A stretch of DNA of 49,812 bases from Hyphomicrobiales bacterium (GCA_002400845.2 NVRK02000085.1:1-49812); one strand, 5' to 3'. Shown: positions 9,365 to 18,481, numbered from the stretch's first letter. Notes: generated by a model from the letters alone, not told the origin. Program-made: numbers and translations.

Positions 9365-10357
9365 TTAAACGCCTTCAGAAGCAAGCATGTCTTTAAGAGA
9401 CACTTGTGGGCGTGGGCCGATATGCTGAATAACTTCTGCTGCGGCCATACTTGCAATGCGCGCACATGATTTTAAATCATGACCATGTGTCAGGCCGTAC
9501 AAAAAACCAGCCGCGAAAAGATCTCCAGCGCCCGTCGTATCAACCAATTTGTCAATTGGGTGAGCGTTAATGTTGTGTGTCTCTTCACGAGTAACAACAA
9601 CGCATCCCTTCTCGCCTTTAGTAATAATAGACAAGGCACAATCTTCGCGAATAGCTTTTATTGCGTCATCAAATGAAGATGTTTGATAAAGTGATTTTAA
9701 TTCATCGTCATTAGCAAAAACAATATCCACAGTGCCACTGCGCATTAGCTCTAAAAATTCATCTCTAAAACGGTCTACACAAAAAGAGTCTGAAAGGGAC
9801 ATGGCAAATTTACGGCCGTGTTTGTGGGCTAATTTACTTGCCAATCGAATGGCGTCTTTTGCCGCTTCAACATCCCAAAGATAACCTTCAAAATAAGTAA
9901 TCTGAGAATCTGCCACGACATCTTCTTCAATGTCTGCTGATGTAAGTTCAACACAAGATCCAAGATAAGTGTTCATTGAGCGTTCGCCATCAGGTGTCAC
10001 AAAAATCATAGAGCGTGCAGTTGGCGGTGTGCCAGCTAGAGGCTTAGTTTCAAAGTAAGTGCCAATAGCGCGAATGTCATGTGTAAATACTGTACCTAAA
10101 TGGTCATCACTGACTTTGCCAAAATATGCAGCTTTACCACCAAAGCTAGCAACGCCAGCCGCAGTGTTGCCAGCACTTCCCCCAGATGCTTCAATCGCTG
10201 GGCCCATAACAGAATATAAATGTTCCGCGCGGTCCGCATCAATCAGGTTCATTGCACCCTTTATGATTCCTTCTTTTGCAAGAAAGGCATCGTCAGAGTT
10301 TGCGATAATGTCTACAATTGCGTTGCCAATGGTCAAAACGTCAAAACGTGTGGTCAT
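9365..10357 (-). CDS. PfkB-family adenosine kinase
   Basis: The ribokinase/PfkB fold is clear. It starts MTTRFDVLTIGNAIVDI and has PfkB signature 1 in GGSAGNTAAGVASFGGKAAY. A lid and substrate region follows, and signature 2 is DTTGAGDLFAAGFLYG with the catalytic Asp. Alphaproteobacterial proteins of this type adjacent to mutS are annotated as adenosine kinases, phosphorylating adenosine to AMP with ATP, but specificity was not tested here. The frame can be extended nine codons upstream to 10384. The ATG at 10357 is chosen because the conserved fold begins there. An adenosine kinase would complement the nucleoside salvage genes further along the window. Confidence 0.82.
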   Translation of the reverse strand: MTTRFDVLTIGNAIVDIIANSDDAFLAKEGIIKGAMNLIDADRAEHLYSVMGPAIEASGGSAGNTAAGVASFGGKAAYFGKVSDDHLGTVFTHDIRAIGTYFETKPLAGTPPTARSMIFVTPDGERSMNTYLGSCVELTSADIEEDVVADSQITYFEGYLWDVEAAKDAIRLASKLAHKHGRKFAMSLSDSFCVDRFRDEFLELMRSGTVDIVFANDDELKSLYQTSSFDDAIKAIREDCALSIITKGEKGCVVVTREETHNINAHPIDKLVDTTGAGDLFAAGFLYGLTHGHDLKSCARIASMAAAEVIQHIGPRPQVSLKDMLASEGV

Positions 10358-10514
10358 AGAGTGCCTGTTCTTTTTGGGAATCAAATTAGCTTAAATGTTA
10401 GCCGAAGAATTAAAAAGGGGCTTCCCATATTGCGACATATATTTCAACTTATTTTTTTACTTGCAGATTGCTTCAATCCTACCTATCTCAAACTTATAAC
10501 AAGGGACAATTTAA

Positions 10515-11216
10515 ATGGTAATTGAATCTGCACGTAAAGCTGCATCAGTACTAACAAAACCAAAATTTAGATCGGTGCTGTTAAAATCAATCGGCTTGAC
10601 GATTTTATTGTTCATGGGCGTTTGGATTGGTGTCGAAGCTGCATTCGCAAGTTTCATCACACCAGCCTTAAGTGGTTGGCCTTGGGTTGCCACAATATTC
10701 ATATGGCTGCTTGGAACTGGCATCATAGTAGGAGCAGGGTTTTTACTTGCACCTGTATCGGCAATTTTTGCTGGTTTGTTCTTGGATGATGTTGCAGATT
10801 TTATTGAAAATAGTGACTACCCACAAGATGGAATTGGCCAACCGATACCAATTGGCCATGCAATATGGTTGGCATTACGATTTTTAGTACTTGTTGTTGG
10901 TGCAAACATATTGACACTTTTTCTAGTGCCATTTTTGGGGCTAGGTTTTGGGCTTTTCTTTATCGTGAATGGTTACTTATTGGGCCGAGAATATTTCACC
11001 TTTGCGGCAATGCGATTTCGTTCAGAAGTCGATGCAAAGTTAATGCGCCAAAGAAATTCAACAACGGTATTCTTGGGCGGAATGATAATTGCCGGCTTTA
11101 TGGCTGTGCCAATTTTAAACCTTGCAACACCCGTTTTCGCAGCTGCCCTTATGGTACATTTACACAAAAACTTAACGAAAAAATATTCAGATAATTCTGT
11201 ACCAAATTATTCGTAA
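10515..11216 (+). CDS. EI24/CysZ-like integral membrane protein
   Basis: The protein has 233 residues with several hydrophobic helices: about 22-45, 52-90 (broken by GWPW), 115-155 and 180-205. The stretch LGTGIIVGAGFLLAPVSAIF followed by GLFLDDVADFIE, and later GYLLGREYFTFAAMRFR, are features of the EI24/CysZ family in alphaproteobacteria. CysZ proteins are sulfate transporters in enterobacteria. The alphaproteobacterial relatives are uncharacterised, so a sulfate role should not be assumed. The gene is divergent from the adenosine kinase and converges on nth with two bases between stops. Confidence 0.75.
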   Translation: MVIESARKAASVLTKPKFRSVLLKSIGLTILLFMGVWIGVEAAFASFITPALSGWPWVATIFIWLLGTGIIVGAGFLLAPVSAIFAGLFLDDVADFIENSDYPQDGIGQPIPIGHAIWLALRFLVLVVGANILTLFLVPFLGLGFGLFFIVNGYLLGREYFTFAAMRFRSEVDAKLMRQRNSTTVFLGGMIIAGFMAVPILNLATPVFAAALMVHLHKNLTKKYSDNSVPNYS

Positions 11217-11218
11217 AA

Positions 11219-11941
11219 TTAAAACTGTTGCTCAGGTAACAACACAACTGCCATAGGAATATCGCAACTCTTTTCTTTTGATTTGCAAATGTCTGCAATA
11301 ATACATGCTTCGCATTCTGGCTTGCGAGCTTTGCATGTATAGCGCCCATGTAAAATTAGCCAGTGATGTGCATGGTATAAAAATTCTTCTGGAATGTTTT
11401 TTTCTAATATAGCTTCCACATCATCTGGCGTTTTAGCAGGTGCCATACCAATGCGATTTCCAATGCGCAATATATGGGTATCAACCGCAATGGTCGGCTG
11501 ACCAAAAGCCATAGAAACGACAACATTTGCAGTTTTTCTGCCCACCCCTGGAAGTTTGGTTAGCGTGTCTCGATCTTGTGGAACTATACTGTCAAAATCC
11601 TCGATCAGCATTCTAGAAAGTGCAAAAACATTCTTTGCTTTATTACGATAAAGCCCGATTGTTTTAATGTAATCTCGTATTTTATCCTCGCCAAGCGCAA
11701 CCATTTTTTCGGGTGTATCCGCAACTTTAAAAAGTTTTAGGGTTGCTTTGTTTACCCCAACATCAGTTGCTTGCGCAGAAAGAGCAACAGCCACAACTAG
11801 CGTGAATGGATTGCTATGGTTTAACTCGCCTTTAGGTTCTGGGCGTTGCTGGCGAAATCTCGAAAATATTTCCACCATTTCTTCTTGGCTATATTTGCAA
11901 CGTGGTAATCTTTTTTTTCTAACTGCCATTTTAAAAACCAT
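11219..11941 (-). CDS. nth: Endonuclease III (base-excision DNA glycosylase/AP lyase)
   Basis: The helix-hairpin-helix region LPGVGRKTANVVVSMAFGQP supplies the catalytic Lys environment and IAVDTHILRIGNRIG supplies the catalytic Asp. The C-terminal CKARKPECEACIIADIC is the C-x6-C-x2-C-x5-C iron-sulfur cluster loop. Endonuclease III removes oxidised pyrimidines and cleaves the abasic site. Starts at 11941 (ATG) and 11929 (ATG) are both possible, since the N-terminus is basic and not conserved in the family. A TTG at 11944 is less likely. Confidence 0.95.
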   Translation of the reverse strand: MVFKMAVRKKRLPRCKYSQEEMVEIFSRFRQQRPEPKGELNHSNPFTLVVAVALSAQATDVGVNKATLKLFKVADTPEKMVALGEDKIRDYIKTIGLYRNKAKNVFALSRMLIEDFDSIVPQDRDTLTKLPGVGRKTANVVVSMAFGQPTIAVDTHILRIGNRIGMAPAKTPDDVEAILEKNIPEEFLYHAHHWLILHGRYTCKARKPECEACIIADICKSKEKSCDIPMAVVLLPEQQF

Positions 11942-12055
11942 CAATTTATCTAAATGACTTTGTGAACGTTTTGTTTGCTTTAAGCAAGAAACGGGTGGTT
12001 AAATATGTCAACAATGCCTATCTTTATGTAAGTTAAGAAGAGGAAGCATGATATC

Positions 12056-12970
12056 ATGGAAAATAATATTACCATGGCACAAAACAATTTTGGTGACGCT
12101 GAGTTGCGCCAAGGTGCTAGCCTTGTCATGGAAACAAAAGCCAAAGACTATCAAACAGTGCGCAGAGTAATCGAGCTAATATCACAAAACTGGCAAGATC
12201 AGCCTCAGCTAGCGGCACTAGCCAGTGAAGTAGGTCTATCTCCAACACAATTGCAAAAGCTTTTCACAAGATGGGCGGGGCTTTCGCCAAAAGGTTTTTT
12301 GCAAGCTGTGACTTTAGATCATGCAAAAAGGCTATTAGCCAAAGATTTGCCGTTGTTAGATGCAAGCTATGAATTGGGCTTGTCTAGCCCAGGGCGATTG
12401 CACGATTTGTTTGTTACTCATGAGGCAATGTCTCCTGGAGTTTATAAGTTAGGCGGCGAAGGACTCGAGATTTTTTATGGATTTCACCCATGCCCATTTG
12501 GAACTGCTGTTGTGATGGTAACAGATCGCGGTATGGCAGGCATGGCGCTTGCCGATCAAGGGGGCGAAAACGCAGCCCTTGAAGATATGCAAGCGCGTTG
12601 GCCAAAGGCAAAATATGTTGCAAACCAAAATATTACAGCGCCTTATGTCACGCGCAGTTTTGATCCAAAATCTTGGAATATAAATGACCCTCTAAGAGTG
12701 GTTCTCATCGGTACTGATTTTGAAATACGTGTTTGGGAAGGTTTGCTTAATGTTCCCTTTGGCACCGCTACAACCTATTCTGCGTTAGGTGAGACCATTG
12801 GCAAAAATGCACCCCGAGCGGTGGGAAGAGCTGTTGGGCGCAATCCCATTTCATTCGTGGTGCCTTGTCATAGAGTGGTGGGGAAATCAGGAGCTCTTAC
12901 TGGGTATCATTGGGGCATCACTAGAAAACGCGCCATGCTTGGTTGGGAATGCGGTGTTGCCGCAAAGTAG
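12056..12970 (+). CDS. AraC-type HTH fused to O6-methylguanine-DNA methyltransferase (Ada-like without the N-terminal zinc/methyl-acceptor domain)
   Basis: Residues about 30-130 form two AraC helix-turn-helix units (LAALASEVGLSPTQLQKLF and LLDASYELGLSSPGRLHDLF). Residues about 140-300 are a methyltransferase ending with VPFGTATTYSALG, RAVGRAVGRNP, the active-site FVVPCHRVV and GYHWGITRKRAML. The protein would directly remove methyl groups from O6-methylguanine onto the Cys of PCHR. It may also bind DNA as a regulator. The N-terminal Cys4 domain of E. coli Ada, which senses methyl phosphotriesters, is absent, so the classical activation mechanism cannot operate. A Shine-Dalgarno-like AGAGGAAG lies about 10 nt before the chosen ATG. 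Another in-frame ATG occurs at 12074. Confidence 0.9.
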   Translation: MENNITMAQNNFGDAELRQGASLVMETKAKDYQTVRRVIELISQNWQDQPQLAALASEVGLSPTQLQKLFTRWAGLSPKGFLQAVTLDHAKRLLAKDLPLLDASYELGLSSPGRLHDLFVTHEAMSPGVYKLGGEGLEIFYGFHPCPFGTAVVMVTDRGMAGMALADQGGENAALEDMQARWPKAKYVANQNITAPYVTRSFDPKSWNINDPLRVVLIGTDFEIRVWEGLLNVPFGTATTYSALGETIGKNAPRAVGRAVGRNPISFVVPCHRVVGKSGALTGYHWGITRKRAMLGWECGVAAK

Positions 12971-12988
12971 CTCGTAGAAAACAAGTTA

Positions 12989-13020
12989 TAAAAAAGCAGT
13001 TGATATTTCTACCAACTGCT
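12989..13020 (-). terminator. Rho-independent terminator of the gpmA operon
   Basis: Arms AGCAGTTG (12995-13002) and CAACTGCT (13013-13020) make an 8-bp perfect stem. Read on the minus strand the stem is followed by six T, exactly as expected downstream of gpmA. In the plus direction the T tract is weak, though the hairpin may also help end the methyltransferase transcript. Confidence 0.85.
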
Positions 13021-13052
13021 CAATAGTTTTCTTTAAAGTGTGTCATGAAAAT

Positions 13053-13694
13053 CTAGTGTGCTTTAGACATGTCACCCAAAATTTTCTTATCTGCCACAGT
13101 AGAATCTGCATTTAATTTATAAACCATTGGTACGCCAGTTGCTAAATTAAGCTTCAATATTTCTTCTTTTGATAAGCGATCAAGTACCATAACCAATGCA
13201 CGTAGTGAATTACCATGTGCCGCAACCAATACTTTTTGGCCAGCTAAAACACGCGGTAAAATATCTGTCATGTAATAAGGCCAAACGCGAGCACCCGTAT
13301 CTCTCAAAGATTCACCTTCCTCACCAGGCGGCGGTACATCGTATGAGCGACGCCAAATGTGAACTTGCTCTTCGCCCCATTTTTTACGTGCGTCGTCTTT
13401 ATTAAGACCAGCAAGGTCTCCGTAATTACGTTCGTTCAATGCTTGGTCACGAATGGTTTCTAAATCTGGTTGTCCAACTTCATCTAATATAAATTGGCAA
13501 GTGCGCTGCGCGCGAATAAGATCGCTTGTATAGGCAATGTCAAACTTATGTCCTTCATCGTTTAGTATTTTTCCGCCTTCAATGGCTTCTTTAACACCAA
13601 GTTCAGTAAGGTCAGGATCTTTCCAACCTGTAAATAAATTTTTCAAATTCCATTCACTTTGGCCGTGGCGTACAAGAACAAGTGTTCCGCTCAT
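13053..13694 (-). CDS. gpmA: 2,3-bisphosphoglycerate-dependent phosphoglycerate mutase
   Basis: The start [19 protein letters not shown] contains the RHG phosphohistidine motif, followed by [14 protein letters not shown]. The second catalytic His is in [11 protein letters not shown]. The enzyme interconverts 3- and 2-phosphoglycerate in glycolysis and gluconeogenesis. An upstream in-frame ATG at 13703 adds three residues. The start at 13694 matches rhizobial GpmA and sits at proper distance from GATGAGAG. It is the last gene of a minus-strand run ABC exporter-dapB-gpmA and is followed by a strong terminator. Confidence 0.95.
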   Translation of the reverse strand: MSGTLVLVRHGQSEWNLKNLFTGWKDPDLTELGVKEAIEGGKILNDEGHKFDIAYTSDLIRAQRTCQFILDEVGQPDLETIRDQALNERNYGDLAGLNKDDARKKWGEEQVHIWRRSYDVPPPGEEGESLRDTGARVWPYYMTDILPRVLAGQKVLVAAHGNSLRALVMVLDRLSKEEILKLNLATGVPMVYKLNADSTVADKKILGDMSKAH

Positions 13695-13738
13695 AATTTT
13701 CATCTCTCATCTAGTTACTATTAATTTTTAAAATTATT

Positions 13739-14551
13739 TTAAGAAAAGCCTAAAACATCTCGCATGTTATAAAGTCCTGCTTTTTTATCAAAAGCCCATA
13801 AAGCTGCCTTAACAGCACCTTTAGCAAAAATGGACCTGTCTTGCGCTAAGTGCGATAATTCTATCCGTTCACCTTCACCAGCAAGCATGACGGTGTGGTC
13901 ACCAATAACAGAACCGCCACGCAAAGTTGCAAAGCCAATAGTGCCTTCTTCACGTGCGCCAGTGTGTCCGTCACGAACACGCACACTATTTTTATCAAGA
14001 TCAATATTGCGCCCCTTGGATGCGGCTTCACCTAATAAAAGCGCAGTACCAGAAGGTGCATCCACTTTATGTTTGTGGTGCATTTCTAAAATTTCAATAT
14101 CAAAGTCAGCAGCTTCAAGTGCTTTGGCGGCTTGCTCAACCAATACAGATAATAGATTAACCCCAAGGCTCATATTGCCCGACTTAACAATTTTTGCTGA
14201 TTTTGCTGCATCTGCAATGGCTTTTTCATCGTCTTCACTACAACCTGTTGTGCCGATGATATGCACAATGCCAGCTTTTGAAGTAAGCTTTGAAAATGCA
14301 ACAGTTGCCGCAGGTGCAGTAAAATCAATAATGCCATCGGCATTAGAGATTGCCTCTTGCGAATTAGAAGTAATTTGAACACCTAATTTGCCCACGCCAG
14401 CCACTTCTCCAGCATCAAGGCCCAAGGCAGGGGAATCTTCGCGCTCCAATGCGCCCGATACTGTAGCGCCCGGCGTATTTACAATTGTCTGTATTAAAGC
14501 TTGGCCCATGCGCCCCGATGCGCCAATAACGACTAAGTTCATATCACTCAT
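13739..14551 (-). CDS. dapB: 4-hydroxy-tetrahydrodipicolinate reductase
   Basis: The 270-residue DapB has the nucleotide-binding start [25 protein letters not shown], and the catalytic and substrate motif [20 protein letters not shown]. The C-terminal dimer segment is AAKGAV-like ([13 protein letters not shown]). It reduces the cyclised product of DapA in lysine and meso-diaminopimelate synthesis in the cytoplasm. Its ATG directly abuts the stop of the upstream ABC exporter gene, implying co-transcription and probable translational coupling. Confidence 0.97.
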   Translation of the reverse strand: MSDMNLVVIGASGRMGQALIQTIVNTPGATVSGALEREDSPALGLDAGEVAGVGKLGVQITSNSQEAISNADGIIDFTAPAATVAFSKLTSKAGIVHIIGTTGCSEDDEKAIADAAKSAKIVKSGNMSLGVNLLSVLVEQAAKALEAADFDIEILEMHHKHKVDAPSGTALLLGEAASKGRNIDLDKNSVRVRDGHTGAREEGTIGFATLRGGSVIGDHTVMLAGEGERIELSHLAQDRSIFAKGAVKAALWAFDKKAGLYNMRDVLGFS

Positions 14552-16411
14552 TTATTTTGCCTTCGTTGTCGTCTTTTTAGCGCGCTTCGCAGGTTTTTTT
14601 GATTTAGTGATGCTTGCGGTTGATGCCCCAAGCATTTGTAAACTTGCATAAAGACCATTTTTATTGCGCATTAGAGTTTTGTGATTGCCTTGTTCTACAA
14701 CATTTCCGCGATCAATTACTACAATTTTGTCAGCATTTTGAATGGTAGAAAGGCGGTGTGCAACAACTATTGTTGTGCGACCCTTCATCAAAGTATCCAA
14801 AGCATGTTGAACAAGTTTTTCCGATTTATTGTCCAGTGCTGATGTGGCTTCATCTAGCAATAATATTTTTGCGTTACGCAATAGGGCACGCGCAATTGAT
14901 AACCGCTGTCTTTGTCCGCCAGAAAGGTTAGAACCCATTTCGCTAATTGGTGTCTCGTAACCCTGTGGCATTTGTAAAATGAAATCGTGTGCTTGAGCCT
15001 GCTTTGCTGCTTCTTCAATTTGTTCTTGCGTCGCATCAGGTTTTGCAAACCTTATATTATCAGCAACAGACCCCTCAAACAGAACCGGTTGCTGTGAAAC
15101 CAAAGCCATATTTTCGCGCATGCCAACAACTTGGATATTTGAAATGTCTTGGTTGTCAATTTTAATTGTACCAGAGGTTAAATCGTGGAAACGCAATGCT
15201 AAATTTATCAACGTTGTTTTGCCGCCACCAGATGGCCCAACCAATGCAGTAGTCTTGCCGCTTTCTGCAATGAAGGACACATCGTTCAGTACTTGCTCAC
15301 CGATTTTGTCACCGCTACCATAAGCAAATTTGATGTTCTTGAACTCAATTTTACCTTTTGTGATTTTTGCAAGCTTTGCATTAGGCTTGTCTGCTTGGCG
15401 CGGTGGCGTATCTAGTAATTCATAAATCATACGCACATTTACAAGCGATTTTTCAAAGCCAACTCTAAAAGAGGCCAACCTACGTGCAGGTTCATAGGCC
15501 AACATTGCAGCTGCTAAGAACGCTAGCATTGCGCCATTATTGCCGTCCAGTTCAATGACTCTATAGCCACCAAAAGCAATTGCGCTAGCAATAGCAATGC
15601 CGCCCAATGTTTCTGTAAGCGGTTTTGTGCGCGCATTAATAAGTGCAATGCCATTCGCCTGCCGCTCGGCTTTGTTAATCAAGCTGCCCACACGATTTTG
15701 CATTTGCTCTTCCATCGTGAAAGCTTTTAAAACAGAAATGCCTTGTGCGGTTTCAATCATAGATGATGCAACATGCGAATTTACATTCACATTTTGCCTA
15801 GCTAATTTTTTGATTTTTTTAACATAACGAGAAATTACAAACCCAGCGATTGGCATCACCAATATAGATCCAATCGTCATGTATGGGTCCATTAGAATCA
15901 TTACGTAGAACAGGCCAATAAAGGATAATAGATCCCTAGCAAAAACAGTGATGAGTTGATTGAGTAATTGCCTAATGCCACTCAAATTTTGGTTTATTTG
16001 GCCAACCAAAAATGCAGACCGAGTATCTGAATAGTAGCCCACTCCCAAATTTAGCATGTGTTCGTAGAGGCGTTTTTGATAACGTGCAACAATATTATTA
16101 CCGATGCGATTAAGCAAAACATGCTGACCAAACCCAGCCATGCCTTTTATGAAAAATACCAACAATACAATGCCTGCCAAGCCAAATGCGGCGCTTAGTT
16201 TTTTGTCGTCAAAAACTTCATTTACAACATCTTTAATTATGTAAGCGCTAAAGGCAGTTGTTGCAGCAATGGCTATCATGCATAAAATAGCCAGAAAATA
16301 GGTAAATCTATAGAGATGAAAATTTTCGCTTAAAACACGTTTAACAATTACAGTTGGTGTGTCATCTACCAATTCAGACTTGTTAAGGTCTGCATTCTTT
16401 TGTTGGGTCAT
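14552..16411 (-). CDS. ABC exporter with fused membrane and ATPase domains (MsbA-like)
   Basis: The first 330 residues carry six hydrophobic helices of an ABC transporter type 1 domain. The ATPase follows with Walker A VGPSGGGKTTLIN, Q-loop LVSQQPVLF, signature LSGGQRQRLSIARALL and Walker B ILLLDEATSALD, then the H-loop AHRLSTI. The overall plan matches MsbA and related lipid or multidrug exporters that work as homodimers. The substrate cannot be told. The C-terminus is a Lys/Ala/Thr-rich tail (SITKSKKPAKRAKKTTTKAK), which is unusual for the family and could be a cytoplasmic basic tail interacting with lipid or nucleic acid. An ATG at 16411 is preferred over a TTG three codons upstream. Confidence 0.88.
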   Translation of the reverse strand: MTQQKNADLNKSELVDDTPTVIVKRVLSENFHLYRFTYFLAILCMIAIAATTAFSAYIIKDVVNEVFDDKKLSAAFGLAGIVLLVFFIKGMAGFGQHVLLNRIGNNIVARYQKRLYEHMLNLGVGYYSDTRSAFLVGQINQNLSGIRQLLNQLITVFARDLLSFIGLFYVMILMDPYMTIGSILVMPIAGFVISRYVKKIKKLARQNVNVNSHVASSMIETAQGISVLKAFTMEEQMQNRVGSLINKAERQANGIALINARTKPLTETLGGIAIASAIAFGGYRVIELDGNNGAMLAFLAAAMLAYEPARRLASFRVGFEKSLVNVRMIYELLDTPPRQADKPNAKLAKITKGKIEFKNIKFAYGSGDKIGEQVLNDVSFIAESGKTTALVGPSGGGKTTLINLALRFHDLTSGTIKIDNQDISNIQVVGMRENMALVSQQPVLFEGSVADNIRFAKPDATQEQIEEAAKQAQAHDFILQMPQGYETPISEMGSNLSGGQRQRLSIARALLRNAKILLLDEATSALDNKSEKLVQHALDTLMKGRTTIVVAHRLSTIQNADKIVVIDRGNVVEQGNHKTLMRNKNGLYASLQMLGASTASITKSKKPAKRAKKTTTKAK

Positions 16412-16712
16412 TTTACTCAAAGCGGATGCCTTTAAATTTTCTGTTCTAACTGCTCATATATGCTTTTTGTTGATAAAAGCTAATTTTCAAATTATTTTTA
16501 TATTTCAGTGTTTATGTTGCAGAACACATAAAGCAAGATGGCACATCAATCGACCCCAAATGCCGAAAAATATTTAGCGTTAAATTTTAAATTTTCTGCA
16601 TGCAAATTCTAAAAAATCATGCAAGACTATTTTTAGCCAAAAGACTTTTAGTGAAATTCTATTCTTAACTATCTAAAAAAATAAACACATATTTAATGGA
16701 CAGGATATAAAA
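16412..16712. promoter_or_regulatory. Divergent intergenic region upstream of the nucleoside-binding protein gene, with a 22-bp inverted repeat
   Basis: This 301-bp region drives the exporter operon leftward and the BMP-family gene rightward. It holds an inverted repeat TTTATGT (16511-16517), 8-nt spacer, ACATAAA (16526-16532), overlapping a second dyad GTGTT-N10-AACAC. Both could be a regulator's operator. The BMP gene has an ACAGGAT ribosome-binding sequence 10 nt upstream of its ATG. I see no known purine or nucleoside riboswitch. Confidence 0.45.
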
Positions 16713-17705
16713 ATGAAGCGATTAATAATTGGATTGGCAGCCACGTTGGCTATGACAGTTTCAAGCTTTGCTATGGATGCAAAACCAGCTGTTGTTTATG
16801 ACAAAGGTGGCAAAAATGATGGTTCTTTTAATCAGGCAGCCTATAATGGCGCAGAATTATTCAAAAAAGAAACAGGCACAGCCTACCGTGATTTCGAAGT
16901 AACAGATGATGCGCAACGTGAGCAGGCAATGCGCCGCTTTGCACGTGATGGGTATAACCCAGTTGTTGTGATCGGCTTTTCACAAGCCGCCGCGCTAGAA
17001 AAAGTTGCAGCGGAATTCCCAGATACAAAATTTGCTATCGTTGATATGGTTGTTGACAAACCAAATGTACGTTCAGTTGTTTTTAAAGAGCAAGAAGGTT
17101 CATACCTTGTGGGCGTAATGGCCGCACAAGCTTCAAAATCTGGCACAGTCGGCTTTATTGGCGGAATGGATATTCCTCTAATTCGTAAATTTGCGTGTGG
17201 TTATGTAGGTGGTGTTAAATCTATAAAAGCGGATGCAAAAATATTGCAAAACATGACGGGCACAACAGGTGCTGCTTGGAATGACCCAACTAAGGGTGGA
17301 GAACTTGCTAGAGCGCAAATGGACCAAGGAGCAGAGGTTATTTATCATGCCGCTGGCGGTACAGGTTTTGGTGTTCTTCAAGCTGTAGCAGATGCTGGTA
17401 AATTGGGGATTGGCGTGGATTCAAACCAAAACCATTTGCACCCAGGTAAAGTTCTAACCTCAATGCTGAAACGTGTTGATATTGCCGTTTACAATGCATT
17501 TAAAGATGTTGCTGATGATAAATGGACTTCAGGCTTTTCGGCGCTTGGTCTTAAAGAAGGCGGGGTTGATGTCGCGATGGATGAACACAACAAGCCATTG
17601 GTTGATGCTGATATGATGAAAGCGCTAGAAAGTGCTAAGGCTGATATTATTAGCGGTAAAGTGATCGTCCACGACTATATGTCAGACAATAAATGTCCTT
17701 ATTAA
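16713..17705 (+). CDS. BMP-family nucleoside-binding periplasmic protein of an ABC transporter
   Basis: A signal peptide (MKRLIIGLAATLAMTVSSFA) precedes the mature sequence with DKGGKNDGSFNQAAYNGAE, the hallmark start of basic membrane protein/Med family nucleoside-binding proteins. Later motifs GTVGFIGGMDIPLIRKFACGYVGG and VIYHAAGGTGFGVLQA are also typical. No lipobox Cys is present at the cleavage site, so it is likely soluble in the periplasm. It should deliver purine or pyrimidine nucleosides to the permease-ATPase complex encoded from 18685 onward. It is separated from that operon by two inverted genes and has its own terminator. Confidence 0.92.
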   Translation: MKRLIIGLAATLAMTVSSFAMDAKPAVVYDKGGKNDGSFNQAAYNGAELFKKETGTAYRDFEVTDDAQREQAMRRFARDGYNPVVVIGFSQAAALEKVAAEFPDTKFAIVDMVVDKPNVRSVVFKEQEGSYLVGVMAAQASKSGTVGFIGGMDIPLIRKFACGYVGGVKSIKADAKILQNMTGTTGAAWNDPTKGGELARAQMDQGAEVIYHAAGGTGFGVLQAVADAGKLGIGVDSNQNHLHPGKVLTSMLKRVDIAVYNAFKDVADDKWTSGFSALGLKEGGVDVAMDEHNKPLVDADMMKALESAKADIISGKVIVHDYMSDNKCPY

Positions 17706-17732
17706 TATAGGCATTTACAAATATTTTATTCT

Positions 17733-17764
17733 GGGCTGCTTTTTAAAAGCGGCCCTTTTTTGTT
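17733..17764 (+). terminator. Rho-independent terminator after the BMP-family gene
   Basis: GGGCTGCTTT and AAAGCGGCCC (17733-17755) form a 10-bp GC-rich stem with one wobble and a short loop, followed by six T on the plus strand. It sits immediately before the stop codon of the convergent MOSC gene. Confidence 0.9.
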
Positions 17765-18234
17765 TAAGCAGGAAACACAGTGTCGCCAAGCTCAACATAC
17801 CCTTCGCTGATAACTTTAGCCGTTATGCCGCCATGGCCGCGCATAGCATTATAAACACCCTTACCAAGCGTTTTTTCCATTTTAGAACATGGCGCGCAAA
17901 TTCCGGTACCTTCAAGCAATACATTGCCGATCTTAAACTGCTGATCTCGCAATGTAAGTAAATTGATGCCTTCAACCACAATGTTTCTACGAACGTCCAA
18001 AGGGCTTATGCTAGGCAGACTTGAAAGAGATGCAATGGCTTGCAAGTGTTCAGCCTGAATTAAAGTGACCGAGCGATTGCTGGGCTTGGTTGTTCTGTCG
18101 CCATCAAGTCCTTTAAAAGTTATTTCCACTTTTTGTCGTTGTTCCATCTCAATATCTCTGGCTGGTCTAACCCCTATCCAAGTAACACTGCCTGGTTTTG
18201 CATAATTAGATTTTAATTCAAAAATACTGAGCAT
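17764..18234 (-). CDS. MOSC-domain protein
   Basis: The 156-residue protein contains LLEGTGICAPCSKMEKTLGKG with the conserved Cys of MOSC domains, DVRRNIVVEGINL, and the C-terminal RGHGGITAKVISEGYVELGD. MOSC domains occur in molybdenum-cofactor sulfurases and in small stand-alone proteins such as YiiM and YuaD, thought to handle Moco-bound sulfur or reduce N-hydroxylated bases. The substrate here is unknown. The gene is 22 bp downstream of slyX on the same strand and is probably co-transcribed. Confidence 0.88.
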   Translation of the reverse strand: MLSIFELKSNYAKPGSVTWIGVRPARDIEMEQRQKVEITFKGLDGDRTTKPSNRSVTLIQAEHLQAIASLSSLPSISPLDVRRNIVVEGINLLTLRDQQFKIGNVLLEGTGICAPCSKMEKTLGKGVYNAMRGHGGITAKVISEGYVELGDTVFPA

Positions 18235-18256
18235 GAAATTCCCAATGAGTGGGTTT

Positions 18257-18481
18257 CTAATAATGAGGTGGTTTTGTGTTTTCGTGTGCTGGGCCAGCGT
18301 TTTCTTCTAGAGATAAAAAACGAGTAACTAACGCGCTCATCTTTGTCTCTAAAACATCAATTTTATCCCATTGCTTTGAGACCATAAGCGAAAGCTCATC
18401 GATAGTTTGCGCCTGATGTGTATTGAGCATCTCTAATTCTGCAAGTCTAGATTCGATGTTTTCATTATTGTTTTTTGGCAT
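18257..18481 (-). CDS. slyX: SlyX family protein
   Basis: The 74-residue protein is almost entirely heptad-type coiled coil (ESRLAELEMLNTHQAQTIDE through LVTRFLSLEE) and ends in PPHY, the invariant C-terminus of SlyX. The function of SlyX is not established in any organism. It shares a likely promoter with MOSC to the right. Confidence 0.85.
   Translation of the reverse strand: MPKNNNENIESRLAELEMLNTHQAQTIDELSLMVSKQWDKIDVLETKMSALVTRFLSLEENAGPAHENTKPPHY

Noticed and set aside
13830-14378. Long open frame (182 codons) opposite dapB, and similar ones opposite comM (1544-2062) and the pilus genes
   Set aside because: They are mirror frames of strongly conserved genes, have no recognisable domains and lack ribosome-binding sites.
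16412-16712. Purine or nucleoside riboswitch before the BMP-family gene
   Set aside because: No conserved riboswitch core was recognisable and no terminator or sequestering stem precedes the start codon.
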